Made by a program: the position numbers and the translations under genes
The notes under the pieces: generated by a model
What the model was told of the DNA's origin: nothing
What the model saw: the letters and a program-made list of their open reading frames with translations, nothing else
Database searches by the model: none
Assembly (NCBI RefSeq): GCF_009766085.1
Contig: NZ_LMUF01000076.1
Coordinates: forward strand, 2,525 to 47,378
DNA from: Burkholderia sp. S171
GTDB taxonomy: Bacteria; Pseudomonadota; Gammaproteobacteria; Burkholderiales; Burkholderiaceae
Length of the DNA: 44,854 nt
Reading direction: 5' to 3'
Part shown: one piece after another, positions 32,650-41,698 of the stretch
Numbering within the stretch: the first letter of the stretch is position 1
How the letters are laid out: every line of letters starts with the position of its first letter

Positions 32650-33678
32650 ATGTCTGACCATTACCGAACGAAAGACGAAACATTACCGCACTTGGCCGTT
32701 CCATCCCGCCGTCGTACCCTGCTTAAGATAGCCGCGCTAGGCGCAGGTGCCACCAGCATTCTGACCGGCGCCGGCGCACTACTGACGAGCCGGACGGCAC
32801 GCGCCGAGGAGTCGGGCAAAACGTTCCGCATCGGTTATCAGAAGTACGGCAACTTCGTCGTTCTGAAGGCGCGCGGTACGCTCGACAAACGGCTTGCAGC
32901 GCAAGGCGTCACCGTGCAATGGCTCGAATTCCCCGCTGGACCGCAACTTCTGGAAGGCCTCAACGCAGGTGCAGTCGATGCCGGTACGGTAGGTGAAACG
33001 CCACCCATCTTTGCGCAGGCCGCGGGCGTGGACTTTGTCTATGTCGGCAACGAACCTCCTGCACCGCAAGGCGAAGCGATTGTCGTGCCGCACGATTCGG
33101 CTATCCGTAAAGTAGAAGACCTGCGCGGCAAGAAAGTGGCGTTGAACAAGGGCTCGAATGTGCATTACTTGTTAGTCGAAGCCTTGAAGAAAGCCGGGCT
33201 TTCGTACACCGACATTCACCCGGTCTACCTGGCTCCCGCCGACGCGCGCGCGGCCTTCGTGCAGGGCAGCGTTGACGCATGGGTCATCTGGGACCCGTAT
33301 CTCGCGGCCGTCGAACGTCAGGCGAATGCACGCGTGATTGCGGACGGCACCGGGCTGGTGCGCAACACGCAGTACTACCTTGCAACACGTAAGTTCGCGA
33401 CTGCCCAGCCGCAGCTTGTGCATGCGCTGCTGGAGGAGCTCGATCACGTCGATCAATGGGGACGCGACAACGTGCCGGATGCCGCCAAGCTTTTGTCGCC
33501 GCTAGTTGGACTGGACCAGCCAACGCTTGAACGCGCGTTGAAACGGACCGGATACGGCGTTCAGCCGATCACGCCGGAGACCCTTGCCTACCAGCAGCAG
33601 ATTGCCGATACCTTCACCGACCTCAAGCTGATTCCGAAAAAGCTGTCGGTCGCCAATGCACGCTGGAACGTCGCTTAG
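32650..33678 (+). CDS. ssuA: aliphatic sulfonate ABC transporter substrate-binding protein (second SsuA)
   Basis: This 342-residue binding protein has a Tat-like leader (SRRRTLLKIAALGAGATSIL) and the SsuA core (KTFRIGYQKYGNFVVLKARG, then AGTVGETPPIFAQAAGVDF, AWVIWDPYLAAVE). It is clearly related to the protein at 29841 but diverged, so an old duplication is likely. TAAGGAG precedes the ATG. It is the usual partner of the downstream SsuDCB genes; a 224-bp gap follows before ssuD. Confidence 0.92.
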   Translation: MSDHYRTKDETLPHLAVPSRRRTLLKIAALGAGATSILTGAGALLTSRTARAEESGKTFRIGYQKYGNFVVLKARGTLDKRLAAQGVTVQWLEFPAGPQLLEGLNAGAVDAGTVGETPPIFAQAAGVDFVYVGNEPPAPQGEAIVVPHDSAIRKVEDLRGKKVALNKGSNVHYLLVEALKKAGLSYTDIHPVYLAPADARAAFVQGSVDAWVIWDPYLAAVERQANARVIADGTGLVRNTQYYLATRKFATAQPQLVHALLEELDHVDQWGRDNVPDAAKLLSPLVGLDQPTLERALKRTGYGVQPITPETLAYQQQIADTFTDLKLIPKKLSVANARWNVA

Positions 33679-33746
33679 CTTGAATATTGCGCTCCTGCGT
33701 CGCTAGAGACGCGTAAGCAGAATTGGCGAGAACCTTAGCTTAAATA
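33674..33746 (+). repeat. 13-bp direct repeat between ssuA and ssuD
   Basis: CTTAGCTTGAATA (33674) and CTTAGCTTAAATA (33734) are 60 bp apart and match at 12 of 13 positions. The first overlaps the ssuA stop. They may be regulator sites for ssuD; nothing else distinct is visible in this 224-bp gap. Confidence 0.3.
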
Positions 33747-33902
33747 AATCGTTCATGCCTAAAGTGGGCATCGCTAAGATGAATCAACTGAACGGGGACG
33801 GGCGACTCGTTTCGCATGAACATGGGCGGTATTTTTGTTCGTCGCGTCTGCGCTCGCTTCCTGTTCGACACTCGAACTTACACCGCAAGGCAGGAGCCCT
33901 CG

Positions 33903-35051
33903 ATGAATGTTTTCTGGTTCATTCCGACCCACGGCGACAGCCGTTATCTCGGCACGACGCAAGGCGCGCGCGCCGCGGATTACGACTACTTCCGCCAGAT
34001 CGCAGTCGCGGCCGACACGCTTGGCTATGAGGGCGTACTACTGCCAACGGGTCGCTCATGCGAAGACGCGTGGGTGGTTGCCTCCAGCCTGATTCCCGCA
34101 ACCAAGCGCCTCAAGTTCCTCGTCGCAATTCGCCCGGGCCTCACGTCACCGGCATTGTCCGCACGCATGGCGTCGACCTTCGACCGCCTCTCCGGCGGCC
34201 GTTTGTTGATCAACGTGGTGACGGGCGGCGACCCGATCGAACTGGCCGGCGACGGTGTGTTCAATGACCACAATACCCGCTATGAAGTCACGGACGAATT
34301 CCTGCAAATCTGGCGCGGTCTGCTTGAGTCGTCGCATGAAGGCGGCTCGATCGATTTTGAGGGCAAGCACTTGAGTTCTAAAGGCGGCAAGGTGCTCTAT
34401 CCGCCCGTGCAAAAGGCGCATCCGCCGCTGTGGTTCGGCGGCTCGTCGCCGGCGGCGCACGAGATTGCAGCCGATCACATTGATACCTATCTGACCTGGG
34501 GCGAACCGCCCGCTGAAGTTGAAAAGAAGCTCGCCGATATCCGTCGCCGCGCAGCCGATAAAGGCCGCAAGATCAAGTTCGGCATTCGCCTGCACGTGAT
34601 CGTGCGCGAGACGGAACAGGAGGCGTGGGCCGACGCGGACAGGCTCATCAGCAAGCTCGACGATGAAACCATCACGCGCGCCCAGGCATCGTTTGCAAAG
34701 ATGGATTCGGAAGGCCAGCGGCGCATGGCGGCGTTGCACGGCGGTCAGCGTGACAAGCTTGAGGTCTATCCGCATTTGTGGGCCGGTGTAGGCCTTGTGC
34801 GCGGCGGTGCGGGCACGGCGCTGGTAGGCAATCCGGAGCAGGTCGCGGGCTTGATGAAGGAGTACGCGGCGCTCGGTATCGACACCTTCATCCTGTCAGG
34901 CTATCCGCATCTTGAAGAGTCGTACCGGTTTGCCGAACTCGTCTTCCCGCTGCTGCCGCGTGAACAGAAAGAGCGCACGTCGGGTCCGTTGTCGGGGCCA
35001 TTCGGTGAAATCGTCGGCACGTCGTATCTGCCGCGCGCTTCTCAAAGTTGA
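33903..35051 (+). CDS. ssuD: FMNH2-dependent alkanesulfonate monooxygenase
   Basis: This 382-residue luciferase-family flavin monooxygenase is the same length as E. coli SsuD (381). It cleaves C-S bonds of alkanesulfonates with FMNH2 and oxygen, giving an aldehyde and sulfite. Visible features are NVFWFIPTHGDSRYLGT at the N-terminus, the conserved Cys in LLPTGRSCEDAWVVASSLIP, and NVVTGGDPIELAGDG. CAGGAG precedes the ATG at 33903. The FMN reductase SsuE that normally supplies FMNH2 is not in this window. Confidence 0.96.
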   Translation: MNVFWFIPTHGDSRYLGTTQGARAADYDYFRQIAVAADTLGYEGVLLPTGRSCEDAWVVASSLIPATKRLKFLVAIRPGLTSPALSARMASTFDRLSGGRLLINVVTGGDPIELAGDGVFNDHNTRYEVTDEFLQIWRGLLESSHEGGSIDFEGKHLSSKGGKVLYPPVQKAHPPLWFGGSSPAAHEIAADHIDTYLTWGEPPAEVEKKLADIRRRAADKGRKIKFGIRLHVIVRETEQEAWADADRLISKLDDETITRAQASFAKMDSEGQRRMAALHGGQRDKLEVYPHLWAGVGLVRGGAGTALVGNPEQVAGLMKEYAALGIDTFILSGYPHLEESYRFAELVFPLLPREQKERTSGPLSGPFGEIVGTSYLPRASQS

Positions 35052-35089
35052 TTGGCAAGTTGATTCGCAAAGTTGAACCCGGAGGTCCG

Positions 35090-35884
35090 ATGAACGTGGG
35101 TCCGTTTTTTCGTCGCGCGGGCGTACAAGCCGCGCCTTGGCTTGTGCCCATCCTGATCCTGATCGCATGGGAACTGGCCGCGCGCACGGGCGGTTTGTCG
35201 TCACGGGTATTGCCCGAACCCCTGGCTGTGGTCAAGGCCGCGTGGGAGCTGATCCAGTCGGGCGACATGTGGGCGAACGTGAAGGTCAGTGCATGGCGTG
35301 CGCTGACGGGCTTTGCGATCGGCGGTGGTATCGGCTTTGTGCTTGGGCTGGGAACCGGACTCTTCAAGCCGGCTGAGATCGCTCTCGACTCGACCGTGCA
35401 GATGATCCGCAATATCCCCGCGCTCGCGATGATCCCGCTGGTGATTTTGTGGTTCGGCATCGGCGAGGAAGCGAAGCTTTTCCTGGTCGCCTTGGGCGTA
35501 TTTTTCCCCGTATATACGAACACGTATCACGGCATTCGTTCCGTTGATGCAGACCTGATCGAGATGGCACGCAGCTACGGACTCTCGGGCTTTGCGCTGT
35601 ATCGCGACGTGATTTTGCCGGGGGCATTGCCTTCTATTCTGGTGGGCGTACGGTTCGCATTCGGGTTGATGTGGGTGATGCTGATCGTGGCTGAGACCAT
35701 CTCGGCGCAATCGGGGATCGGCTACATGACGATGAACGCGCGCGAGTTCCTGCAGACCGATGTAGTGGTGGTCGGCATCCTGCTTTATGCGCTGCTCGGA
35801 AAGCTCGCCGACATGCTCGCGAAGTCGATCGAGCGGGCAACACTGCGCTGGCATCCTGCGTATCAGAAGGGAGCAAAACCGTGA
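35090..35884 (+). CDS. ssuC: aliphatic sulfonate ABC transporter permease
   Basis: This 264-residue inner-membrane protein has about six helices and the EAA loop region IEMARSYGLSGFALYRDVIL. The conserved segment IPALAMIPLVILWFGIGEEA is typical of SsuC/TauC. The start at 35090 follows GGAGG; a TTG at 35048 is rejected. Its stop overlaps the ssuB GTG start. Three short AAGTTGA repeats precede the ribosome site (35045-35079). Confidence 0.94.
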   Translation: MNVGPFFRRAGVQAAPWLVPILILIAWELAARTGGLSSRVLPEPLAVVKAAWELIQSGDMWANVKVSAWRALTGFAIGGGIGFVLGLGTGLFKPAEIALDSTVQMIRNIPALAMIPLVILWFGIGEEAKLFLVALGVFFPVYTNTYHGIRSVDADLIEMARSYGLSGFALYRDVILPGALPSILVGVRFAFGLMWVMLIVAETISAQSGIGYMTMNAREFLQTDVVVVGILLYALLGKLADMLAKSIERATLRWHPAYQKGAKP

Positions 35885-36720
35885 CATCAAGCTACGCATC
35901 GTATGCATCGGGCAACGCCGTGCTGGAAGGCAACGGACCGGAAATTGCCACACGTGAACGCGCGCCCGCAGTAACCGCACCCCGTACGCCTAACGCTGAC
36001 ATGGCCGTCTCGCTGCAAGGCGTCGACAAACATTTCGGCGAGCGCGAGGTGTTGTCGAACTTTGATTTCGCCATCGAGCGCGGCAGTTTTGTGTCGATAG
36101 TCGGACGCAGCGGCTGCGGCAAGTCCACGTTGTTGCGGCTGATTGCCGGCCTTGAAAAAGCGACGGGTGGTGTCGTGCAACGCAATGCGGCGGCGGGAGC
36201 GAGCGTTCTGGAGACCCGCATCATGTTCCAGGATGCGCGCCTGCTGCCTTGGAAAAGCGTGCTGCAAAACGTCATGCTCGGTTTGCCGCGTTCGTCACGT
36301 GAAGACGCGCGCGCGACGCTGGCTGAAGTGGGCTTGAGTGCGCGGGAAGGAGACTGGCCCGCGCAACTGTCAGGTGGTCAGCGGCAACGGGTAGCGCTTG
36401 CACGCGCGCTGGTGCACCGGCCGGACCTGCTGTTACTGGATGAACCGCTGGGCGCGCTCGATGCATTGACGCGCATTGAAATGCACGCACTGATCGAACG
36501 TCTGTGGCGCGAGCATCGTTTCACTGCACTGCTTGTCACGCACGATGTGCAGGAAGCGGTGGCGCTGGGCGAGCGGATCGTGTTGATCGAAGCGGGGAAA
36601 ATTTCCTTCGATGCCGCCATCGCCCTGCAACGGCCGCGCTCGCGCACGGCGGAAGGTTTCGCTGAACTGGAAGAACAAGTGTTGTCGCGTGTTCTTAAGA
36701 ACGGCGCGCACACGGGCTAG
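35881..36720 (+). CDS. ssuB: aliphatic sulfonate ABC transporter ATPase
   Basis: This 279-residue ABC ATPase has Walker A GRSGCGKST, signature LSGGQRQRVALARAL, Walker B LLLLDEPLGALDA and the H-loop VTHDVQEA. It begins with GTG at 35881, overlapping ssuC by 4 bp. The first 40 residues (to MAVSLQGVDKHF at 36001) are an extension ahead of the ATPase core, common in Burkholderia homologues. It powers the SsuABC importer. Confidence 0.94.
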   Translation: MTSSYASYASGNAVLEGNGPEIATRERAPAVTAPRTPNADMAVSLQGVDKHFGEREVLSNFDFAIERGSFVSIVGRSGCGKSTLLRLIAGLEKATGGVVQRNAAAGASVLETRIMFQDARLLPWKSVLQNVMLGLPRSSREDARATLAEVGLSAREGDWPAQLSGGQRQRVALARALVHRPDLLLLDEPLGALDALTRIEMHALIERLWREHRFTALLVTHDVQEAVALGERIVLIEAGKISFDAAIALQRPRSRTAEGFAELEEQVLSRVLKNGAHTG

Positions 36721-36790
36721 CGGGTTATCGATTCACTCATTGCCGCTGTCTACCGGCCCCGGCACTATTCAATCAATACGGAGCATCATC

Positions 36791-37006
36791 ATGGGCATCA
36801 CGGCAATCAATGTACGCAACCAGTTCAAAGGGCATATCAAAGAGATTATCCGTGGTTCGGTGGTCTCGGAAGTCGATGTGGAGACGCCTTATGGCATTGT
36901 TACGTCGGTGATCACCACGCGTTCGATCGATGAGCTGGAACTGAAGGTAGGGAGCGAAGTGATCGCGTTCGTAAAGTCGACGGAAGTTTCCATCGCGAGG
37001 CTTTGA
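36791..37006 (+). CDS. ssuF: molbindin-like (Mop/TOBE) protein, SsuF
   Basis: This 71-residue single TOBE/Mop domain protein (AINVRNQFKGHIKEIIRGSV, then GSEVIAFVKSTEVSIARL) is expected to bind molybdate or pterin as an oligomer. A gene of this type, ssuF, ends the ssuEADCBF operon of Pseudomonas putida S-313 and is needed for sulfonate use there. Here it again follows ssuB (70-bp gap). A molybdenum sulfite dehydrogenase in the same operon gives it an obvious possible client. Confidence 0.88.
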   Translation: MGITAINVRNQFKGHIKEIIRGSVVSEVDVETPYGIVTSVITTRSIDELELKVGSEVIAFVKSTEVSIARL

Positions 37007-37032
37007 ACGCGCAGTGAAGGGGCAGGGCGTAC

Positions 37033-37779
37033 TCAGGCCGCGACTGCCCCAAGACCTTCCATCAATTCGCCGCGCAGGCTCGCAAGCAAAACGTCCCGAC
37101 GATCGCGCGGCCGCTCGACACTGACCTCGATCTCACGCACGATCCGTCCCGCTCCGGTTTTACCCGACGGCGTCATCAGCAGCACGCGGTCCGAAAGATA
37201 AAGCGCTTCGTCCAAATCGTGCGTGACTAGGAGCGCCGCCGTCCCATGCGAGCGCACGAGCGACAACAACAGATCCTGTAATCGCATCCGGGTCATTGCA
37301 TCGACCGCGCTGAAGGGCTCGTCAAGCAGCAGCAAATCCGGCTCGGAAAATAGCCCTCTTGCGATTGCTACCCGCTGCGCCATGCCACCGGACAACTGCT
37401 TGGGAAGATAAGTGCGCGCCTCGGCAAGACCCACTTCAGCTAGCAATTCACCCACACGCGGGTCACGTCCACGACGCGGGCCTGCTGGAAACGCGACGTT
37501 GTCCGCCACGCTCAGCCAGGGCAATAAACGCGGTTCCTGAAAGATCACGCCGATCCTGCTTGATGGACCTTGTTGTGGTTTTCCATCGATTAGGATCTCG
37601 CCATTGAAGTCCCGGTCCAGGCCCGAAAGAATCCGCAACAACGTGCTCTTACCGCAACCACTCGGACCGACAAGACTTACTATTTCGCCGCGCCGGATCG
37701 AGAGCGTCAGACGTTCGAGTATGGTGCGCGTGTCGTAGTGTTTGTCAGAGACGCGCAGGTCGAGAAGAGGGGCGCTCAT
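37033..37779 (-). CDS. ABC transporter ATPase, sulfonate/taurine/nitrate type
   Basis: This 248-residue ATPase has Walker A GPSGCGKST, the Q-loop FQEPRLLPW, signature LSGGMAQRVAIARGL, Walker B LLLLDEPFSAVDA and LVTHDLDEAL. It overlaps the permease stop by 4 bp (ATGA). It is the last gene of the minus-strand transporter operon, convergent with ssuF. It is similar to SsuB/TauB but belongs to a separate transporter. Confidence 0.92.
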   Translation of the reverse strand: MSAPLLDLRVSDKHYDTRTILERLTLSIRRGEIVSLVGPSGCGKSTLLRILSGLDRDFNGEILIDGKPQQGPSSRIGVIFQEPRLLPWLSVADNVAFPAGPRRGRDPRVGELLAEVGLAEARTYLPKQLSGGMAQRVAIARGLFSEPDLLLLDEPFSAVDAMTRMRLQDLLLSLVRSHGTAALLVTHDLDEALYLSDRVLLMTPSGKTGAGRIVREIEVSVERPRDRRDVLLASLRGELMEGLGAVAA

Positions 37780-38639
37780 AGGCGGTTTCCGTTACTGGTG
37801 TCGCGCCATGAAAGCACGCGGGTTTCGATCGCCTTCAGCACGCTATCGCTTAGTTTTCCGAGTAACGCGAGTAACAGGATTGCCCCGAACACAAGGTCTG
37901 GACGTCCGGTTTCGCGTCCATCGCTCAGCAGATAACCCAGACCACGCGTGGCCGCGATCAGCTCTGCGGCGACCATGAACATCCATGCAAGGCTGAGACC
38001 GGTTCGCAGCCCGGTGAAGATATGCGGCAGCGACGCTGGAAGTAGAATACGCGTGAAGAGCGCCCGCTGACTCAGGCGATTTACCTCGCCGAGTTCGATC
38101 AGCTTGCGGTCCACGCCGCGAATGCCGGCGACCACGCTCAAGTGCACGGGAAAGAACGCGCCGATCGCGATCAGCGTGATCTTGGGCGCTTCGTCGATAC
38201 CCATCCATAGCAGGAGCACAGGAACCCATGCCAGCGATGGAATGGCCCTTAGCGCCTGGAAACTGGGATCGAGCAGCGCGTCGAGTCTTCGGCTCAGGCC
38301 CATCGCCGCACCGAAAAAAATTGCCACGACCGCGCCAATAGCAAAGCCTGCAAACACGCGCAGGCTACTGGCGCCGATATGTCGCGCCAGACGGTCGCCG
38401 CCGAGTTGCCAGAGCGTTTCTACTATGGTGCTTGGCGCCGGAACCAGATGCTCGGGCACTACATGGGTTCTCACCAGCGCTTCGATGAGACCGAGAAACG
38501 CAAAGGGCAGAAGGAGCCCGGCGATGCGCCATGATTGCAGCGGGGACCGCGCCGTTTTCTTCCCGGACGATAATCGTCCAGGCAACGCGAGTGATTCATC
38601 GGAGGCCATCACGTTCGCCCTTAGCGCGGGCCGGTTCAT
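37776..38639 (-). CDS. ABC transporter permease, sulfonate/taurine type
   Basis: This 287-residue inner-membrane permease carries SSLRVFAGFAIGAVVAIFFG, the conserved LRAIPSLAWVPVLLLWMGID and the EAA-like loop IELGEVNRLSQRALFTRILL. It overlaps both neighbours by 4 bp, so the three genes are translationally coupled. A hydrophilic N-terminal extension of about 30 residues precedes the first helix. Confidence 0.92.
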   Translation of the reverse strand: MNRPALRANVMASDESLALPGRLSSGKKTARSPLQSWRIAGLLLPFAFLGLIEALVRTHVVPEHLVPAPSTIVETLWQLGGDRLARHIGASSLRVFAGFAIGAVVAIFFGAAMGLSRRLDALLDPSFQALRAIPSLAWVPVLLLWMGIDEAPKITLIAIGAFFPVHLSVVAGIRGVDRKLIELGEVNRLSQRALFTRILLPASLPHIFTGLRTGLSLAWMFMVAAELIAATRGLGYLLSDGRETGRPDLVFGAILLLALLGKLSDSVLKAIETRVLSWRDTSNGNRL

Positions 38640-39637
38640 TTGCTGCTAGCCGATGCGATGACAGGCTGCGCGAACTTGACGTCGATCAGCGCGTCGATCA
38701 CCTGATTCAGATCGGTGCCCGGTTTAACGAGCTGTTCCTGCGTGAGAATCGGCGCGGCGGCCTTCAACGCATCGATCTGCTCGGCGCCAGGTTGTGGATG
38801 GCTGAAGTCATTGCGGCTCAGTTGCAGCTTTGCCACCGGCAACGACAACTTCGACTCCTCGGAAATGATCTTCGCGGTTTCGTCCGGATGCGCAGCGATC
38901 CACACGCGTGCCTGTTCGTACACTTTCAGCACATGTGCAAGGGTCTCAGGATGCTCCTTGATGAAGTCTTCACGCGCATTCAGGAATCCGTAGGTGTTGA
39001 ACGCAACGTTACGATAAAGGAGCCGTGCGCCGTCATCAATTTGCGCTGCGGCCATGTGCGGATCGAGTCCGGCCCATGCGTCGACTTGCCCGTTAGCGAG
39101 CGCGGTGCGCCCATCGGGATGTTGCAGATTGACCAGCTCCACATCGTCGCGTGTCAGACCGACCGTATGCAGTGCACGCAACGTAAAGAGGTAGGGGTCC
39201 GTGCCTTTGGTCGCGGCAATTTTCTTGCCCTTCAGATCCGCCAAGGTCTTGAGCGGCGAATCCTTGGCGACGACCAGCGCGGTCCATTCGGCCCGCGAGT
39301 AAATATAGACTGCCCGGATGGGATTGCCGTTGGCACGCCCGAGCAGGGCGGCCAGGCCCGCTGTGGAGCCAATATCGATCGCACCGCTGTTCAGGTATTC
39401 AAGCGCGCGGTTGCTGCCGAGGCTTAACACCCACTTGACCTGCGTGTGATCAGGCGCAAGTTCTTTTTCCAGCCAGCCCTGGCGTTTGATGACCAGGCTT
39501 TCGGGCGAGTAATACGCGTAGTCGAGCTTTACTTCGGCGGGTGGTGCGGCGTGCGTGACGGCCGGCACCCATGCTGCCGCCATCATGGCGAGCAAGGTGA
39601 TGAAGCGAGAGAGTAGCGTGCCCCGGGCAAATTTCAT
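38636..39637 (-). CDS. ABC transporter substrate-binding protein, sulfonate/taurine type
   Basis: This 333-residue periplasmic binding protein has a signal peptide (FITLLAMMAAAWVPAVTHAA). The fold is SsuA/TauA-like (KLDYAYYSPESLVIKRQGWL, then SGAIDIGSTAGLAALLGRAN, AWAGLDPHMAAAQ). It differs clearly from the two SsuA proteins to the left. The substrate is probably another organosulfonate, sulfate ester or related anion; it cannot be fixed from sequence. First gene of its operon. Confidence 0.9.
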   Translation of the reverse strand: MKFARGTLLSRFITLLAMMAAAWVPAVTHAAPPAEVKLDYAYYSPESLVIKRQGWLEKELAPDHTQVKWVLSLGSNRALEYLNSGAIDIGSTAGLAALLGRANGNPIRAVYIYSRAEWTALVVAKDSPLKTLADLKGKKIAATKGTDPYLFTLRALHTVGLTRDDVELVNLQHPDGRTALANGQVDAWAGLDPHMAAAQIDDGARLLYRNVAFNTYGFLNAREDFIKEHPETLAHVLKVYEQARVWIAAHPDETAKIISEESKLSLPVAKLQLSRNDFSHPQPGAEQIDALKAAAPILTQEQLVKPGTDLNQVIDALIDVKFAQPVIASASSK

Positions 39638-39781
39638 CGATCGGTCCTGTTGGTCTTTCGAACAATTTTTTTAGTGACCGGTCAATGTAATGAAAGCCGC
39701 TGCCGGGGCGAACCAATAAAAGCTCAGAACTTAAGCACGTCGGAAGCTATGCAGGTTCGCCTCACGGCGTGGACGTCCCGC

Positions 39782-40585
39782 TTAGAACGCCGGAATGATT
39801 GAGCCCTTGAACTGGGTATCGATGAAATTCTTCACGTCCGGCGACTCATACGCGGCGACCAGTTTCTTGACCCAGGGTGCGTTGCGATCCTGAGTGCGAA
39901 CGGCGATCAGGTTGGCGTAAGGGCCCTTCAGGTCTTCAATGGCAATGGCGTCTTTCGTAGGCGACAGGCCCGCTTTCACGGCGTAGTCCGTATTGATCGA
40001 TGCCGCCGCGAGGTCGTCCAGCGAGCGCGGCAACTGTGCCGAGTCGAGTTCGATCAGCTTGATGCCCTTGGGGTTCTCGACTATGTCGAGCGGCGTTGCG
40101 TTCACGCCATCTTTACCCACACTGGCCTTCAACTTGATGATGCCGTTTTTCTGCAGCAGCAACAGCGCGCGATTGCCGTTCGACGGGTCGTTCTGGATAC
40201 CGACTTTCGCCCCTTGCGGCAGGTCTTTCAACGACTTGAACTTCTTCGAGTAGAAGCCCATTGGCGCCACGTAGGTCAGGCCGACGTTGACGATCTTGTA
40301 GTCGCGCTGCTTGATCTGGCTGTCGAGGAAGGGCTGATGCTGGAAGCCGTTTGCGTCGAGGTCGCCTGCATCGAGTGCGGCATTGGGCTGGATGTAATCG
40401 TTGAATTCGATCACCTTGATCTTGAGGCCTTCACGCGCTGCAACTTTGGACACTTCGGTCCAGATCTGCGAGTCGGGGCCGCTCATGGTGCCGATTTTCA
40501 GCGGCGCGTCTTCCGCATGGGCGACGCCGAAGACAGCGCCGAGTGCGGCGAAGGCGAGACTTGCAAGTACAGTTCTACGATGCAT
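39782..40585 (-). CDS. MetQ/NlpA-family substrate-binding protein
   Basis: This 267-residue periplasmic protein has a signal peptide without a lipobox Cys (MHRRTVLASLAFAALGAVFG). MetQ features are PLKIGTMSGPDSQIWTEVSK, then LDANGFQHQPFLDSQIKQRD, YSKKFKSLKDLPQGAKVGIQ and NDPSNGNRALLLLQKNG. The family binds D/L-methionine or other amino acids for MetNI. No MetN or MetI gene is in the window, so it must share a transporter or act alone. Confidence 0.9.
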   Translation of the reverse strand: MHRRTVLASLAFAALGAVFGVAHAEDAPLKIGTMSGPDSQIWTEVSKVAAREGLKIKVIEFNDYIQPNAALDAGDLDANGFQHQPFLDSQIKQRDYKIVNVGLTYVAPMGFYSKKFKSLKDLPQGAKVGIQNDPSNGNRALLLLQKNGIIKLKASVGKDGVNATPLDIVENPKGIKLIELDSAQLPRSLDDLAAASINTDYAVKAGLSPTKDAIAIEDLKGPYANLIAVRTQDRNAPWVKKLVAAYESPDVKNFIDTQFKGSIIPAF

Positions 40586-40738
40586 GTTGAAACTCTTTCT
40601 GGTTGGCAGGCGCGAATCGTCTCATGACTTGCGCGCTAGCCTAACCATTCTGTTTTCATGTGTTTATGCCAATTTGAAAGCTTAGCTAAGACCCGATGCA
40701 TACGAGGGATGCACCGGTCAGTAGTCGCACGACTTGCT

Positions 40739-41593
40739 TCATTCCTTCCAGAAAACCAGCGCCCGCAATTCGATGCTTCTGCGTGGTGCGGCACCTTCCG
40801 GCGTAGTCGGATCTTCAAACGCTGTGTGTGCGGTCAGACGGGCCGTGCCATCGTCACGAGAGTCATAGATCTTGAGCAGCAGCGGCTCGTCGGGCCGTAG
40901 CTTCGGGAAGTAATACCAGCGATGCGCGGGGTTATGCGTGAAGGAAAAAGTCTCACCGACTTTGTCCTTGTACACGAGGTCGCTTGGCACCAGATCGCTC
41001 GCTGCAATCGAGCGTGCGTCGCAAAGTGCAAGGGGTAGCTGCTCCACGACGTCGAGCGGACGCCACAGGTTGATGATTGCAAAGCGGTGCATGAGGCGTT
41101 GCGCGGCTTCATCGGCAGGTAGATGGTCTCGCACGCGACGCGGCCCGGAGACGAACGTCTGGTCGTTGTGCACGCGCCTCACGGGTTCGCGCAAGGACGC
41201 GGTGGCGCGCGAGCCGCTCAAGCTGTCGCGCAGGGTGTGATCGAAGACCACAACCTTCTCCGCGCCCGTCGCCTTTAGCAGGACCTGTTCGGATTCGCGG
41301 TAGTAGATCGAGCGGATGGCGGCGTCGTCGCTGAAGTCGGTCAAAGCGCTCGCGTGCGCGATGCGTTCGAAGCCGCTTTTATCCAGCGATAGCTCTCCCG
41401 CTGCCGCGAGTGGACGCGCGTCGCGGATGGTCACGCGCCGCGGTTCGAGTGCGCCTGACGTCCAGGCAACACCGGGCGGCGGCTCGAACGTATAGCTCAC
41501 CGGCCGGCCTTCGCCAGCTCGCAGATAATTGAGTTCAGCCTCTACCGCCTGCAACGTCTCTGCACGCGGACGTTCTTCGAATACGGTGCTCAT
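40739..41593 (-). CDS. CmcJ/NvfI-family oxidoreductase (putative 2-oxoglutarate/Fe(II) oxygenase-like)
   Basis: This 284-residue protein resembles the CmcJ (cephamycin methoxylation) / fungal AsaB-GA4 desaturase family. A possible metal triad is His142-x-Asp144 (RRVHNDQT) and His256 (LTAHTAFEDP). Other family features are IINLWRPL and HRWYYFPKLRPDEPLLLKIY. It is cytoplasmic, with no signal peptide. It lies between two MetQ-type genes in a sulfur-scavenging region, suggesting oxidation of an organosulfur or amino-acid-like compound. The reaction is unknown. Confidence 0.8.
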   Translation of the reverse strand: MSTVFEERPRAETLQAVEAELNYLRAGEGRPVSYTFEPPPGVAWTSGALEPRRVTIRDARPLAAAGELSLDKSGFERIAHASALTDFSDDAAIRSIYYRESEQVLLKATGAEKVVVFDHTLRDSLSGSRATASLREPVRRVHNDQTFVSGPRRVRDHLPADEAAQRLMHRFAIINLWRPLDVVEQLPLALCDARSIAASDLVPSDLVYKDKVGETFSFTHNPAHRWYYFPKLRPDEPLLLKIYDSRDDGTARLTAHTAFEDPTTPEGAAPRRSIELRALVFWKE

Positions 41594-41698
41594 GGTCGTT
41601 CCTCGGCCTCTTGATCAAGACTTCAAAGCTATACCCGCAAGACCCGAAGCTGAACGAATAAAAATCCATAAGGTTATGCGCTCGGCATTGCGATAACC

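Noticed and set aside
33697..33712. GCGTC/GACGC hairpin after the second ssuA
   Set aside because: Only a 5-bp stem with no T tract; the downstream ssuD is probably on the same or an adjacent transcript.
35045..35079. Triplicate AAGTTGA-type short repeats before ssuC
   Set aside because: Too short and degenerate to support as an operator; likely local duplication in the short intergenic gap.
37019..37050. Inverted repeat GGGGCAG/CTGCCCC between ssuF and the convergent ATPase gene
   Set aside because: The loop is 18 nt, the stem only 7 bp, there is no T tract, and one arm overlaps coding sequence, so I do not call a terminator.
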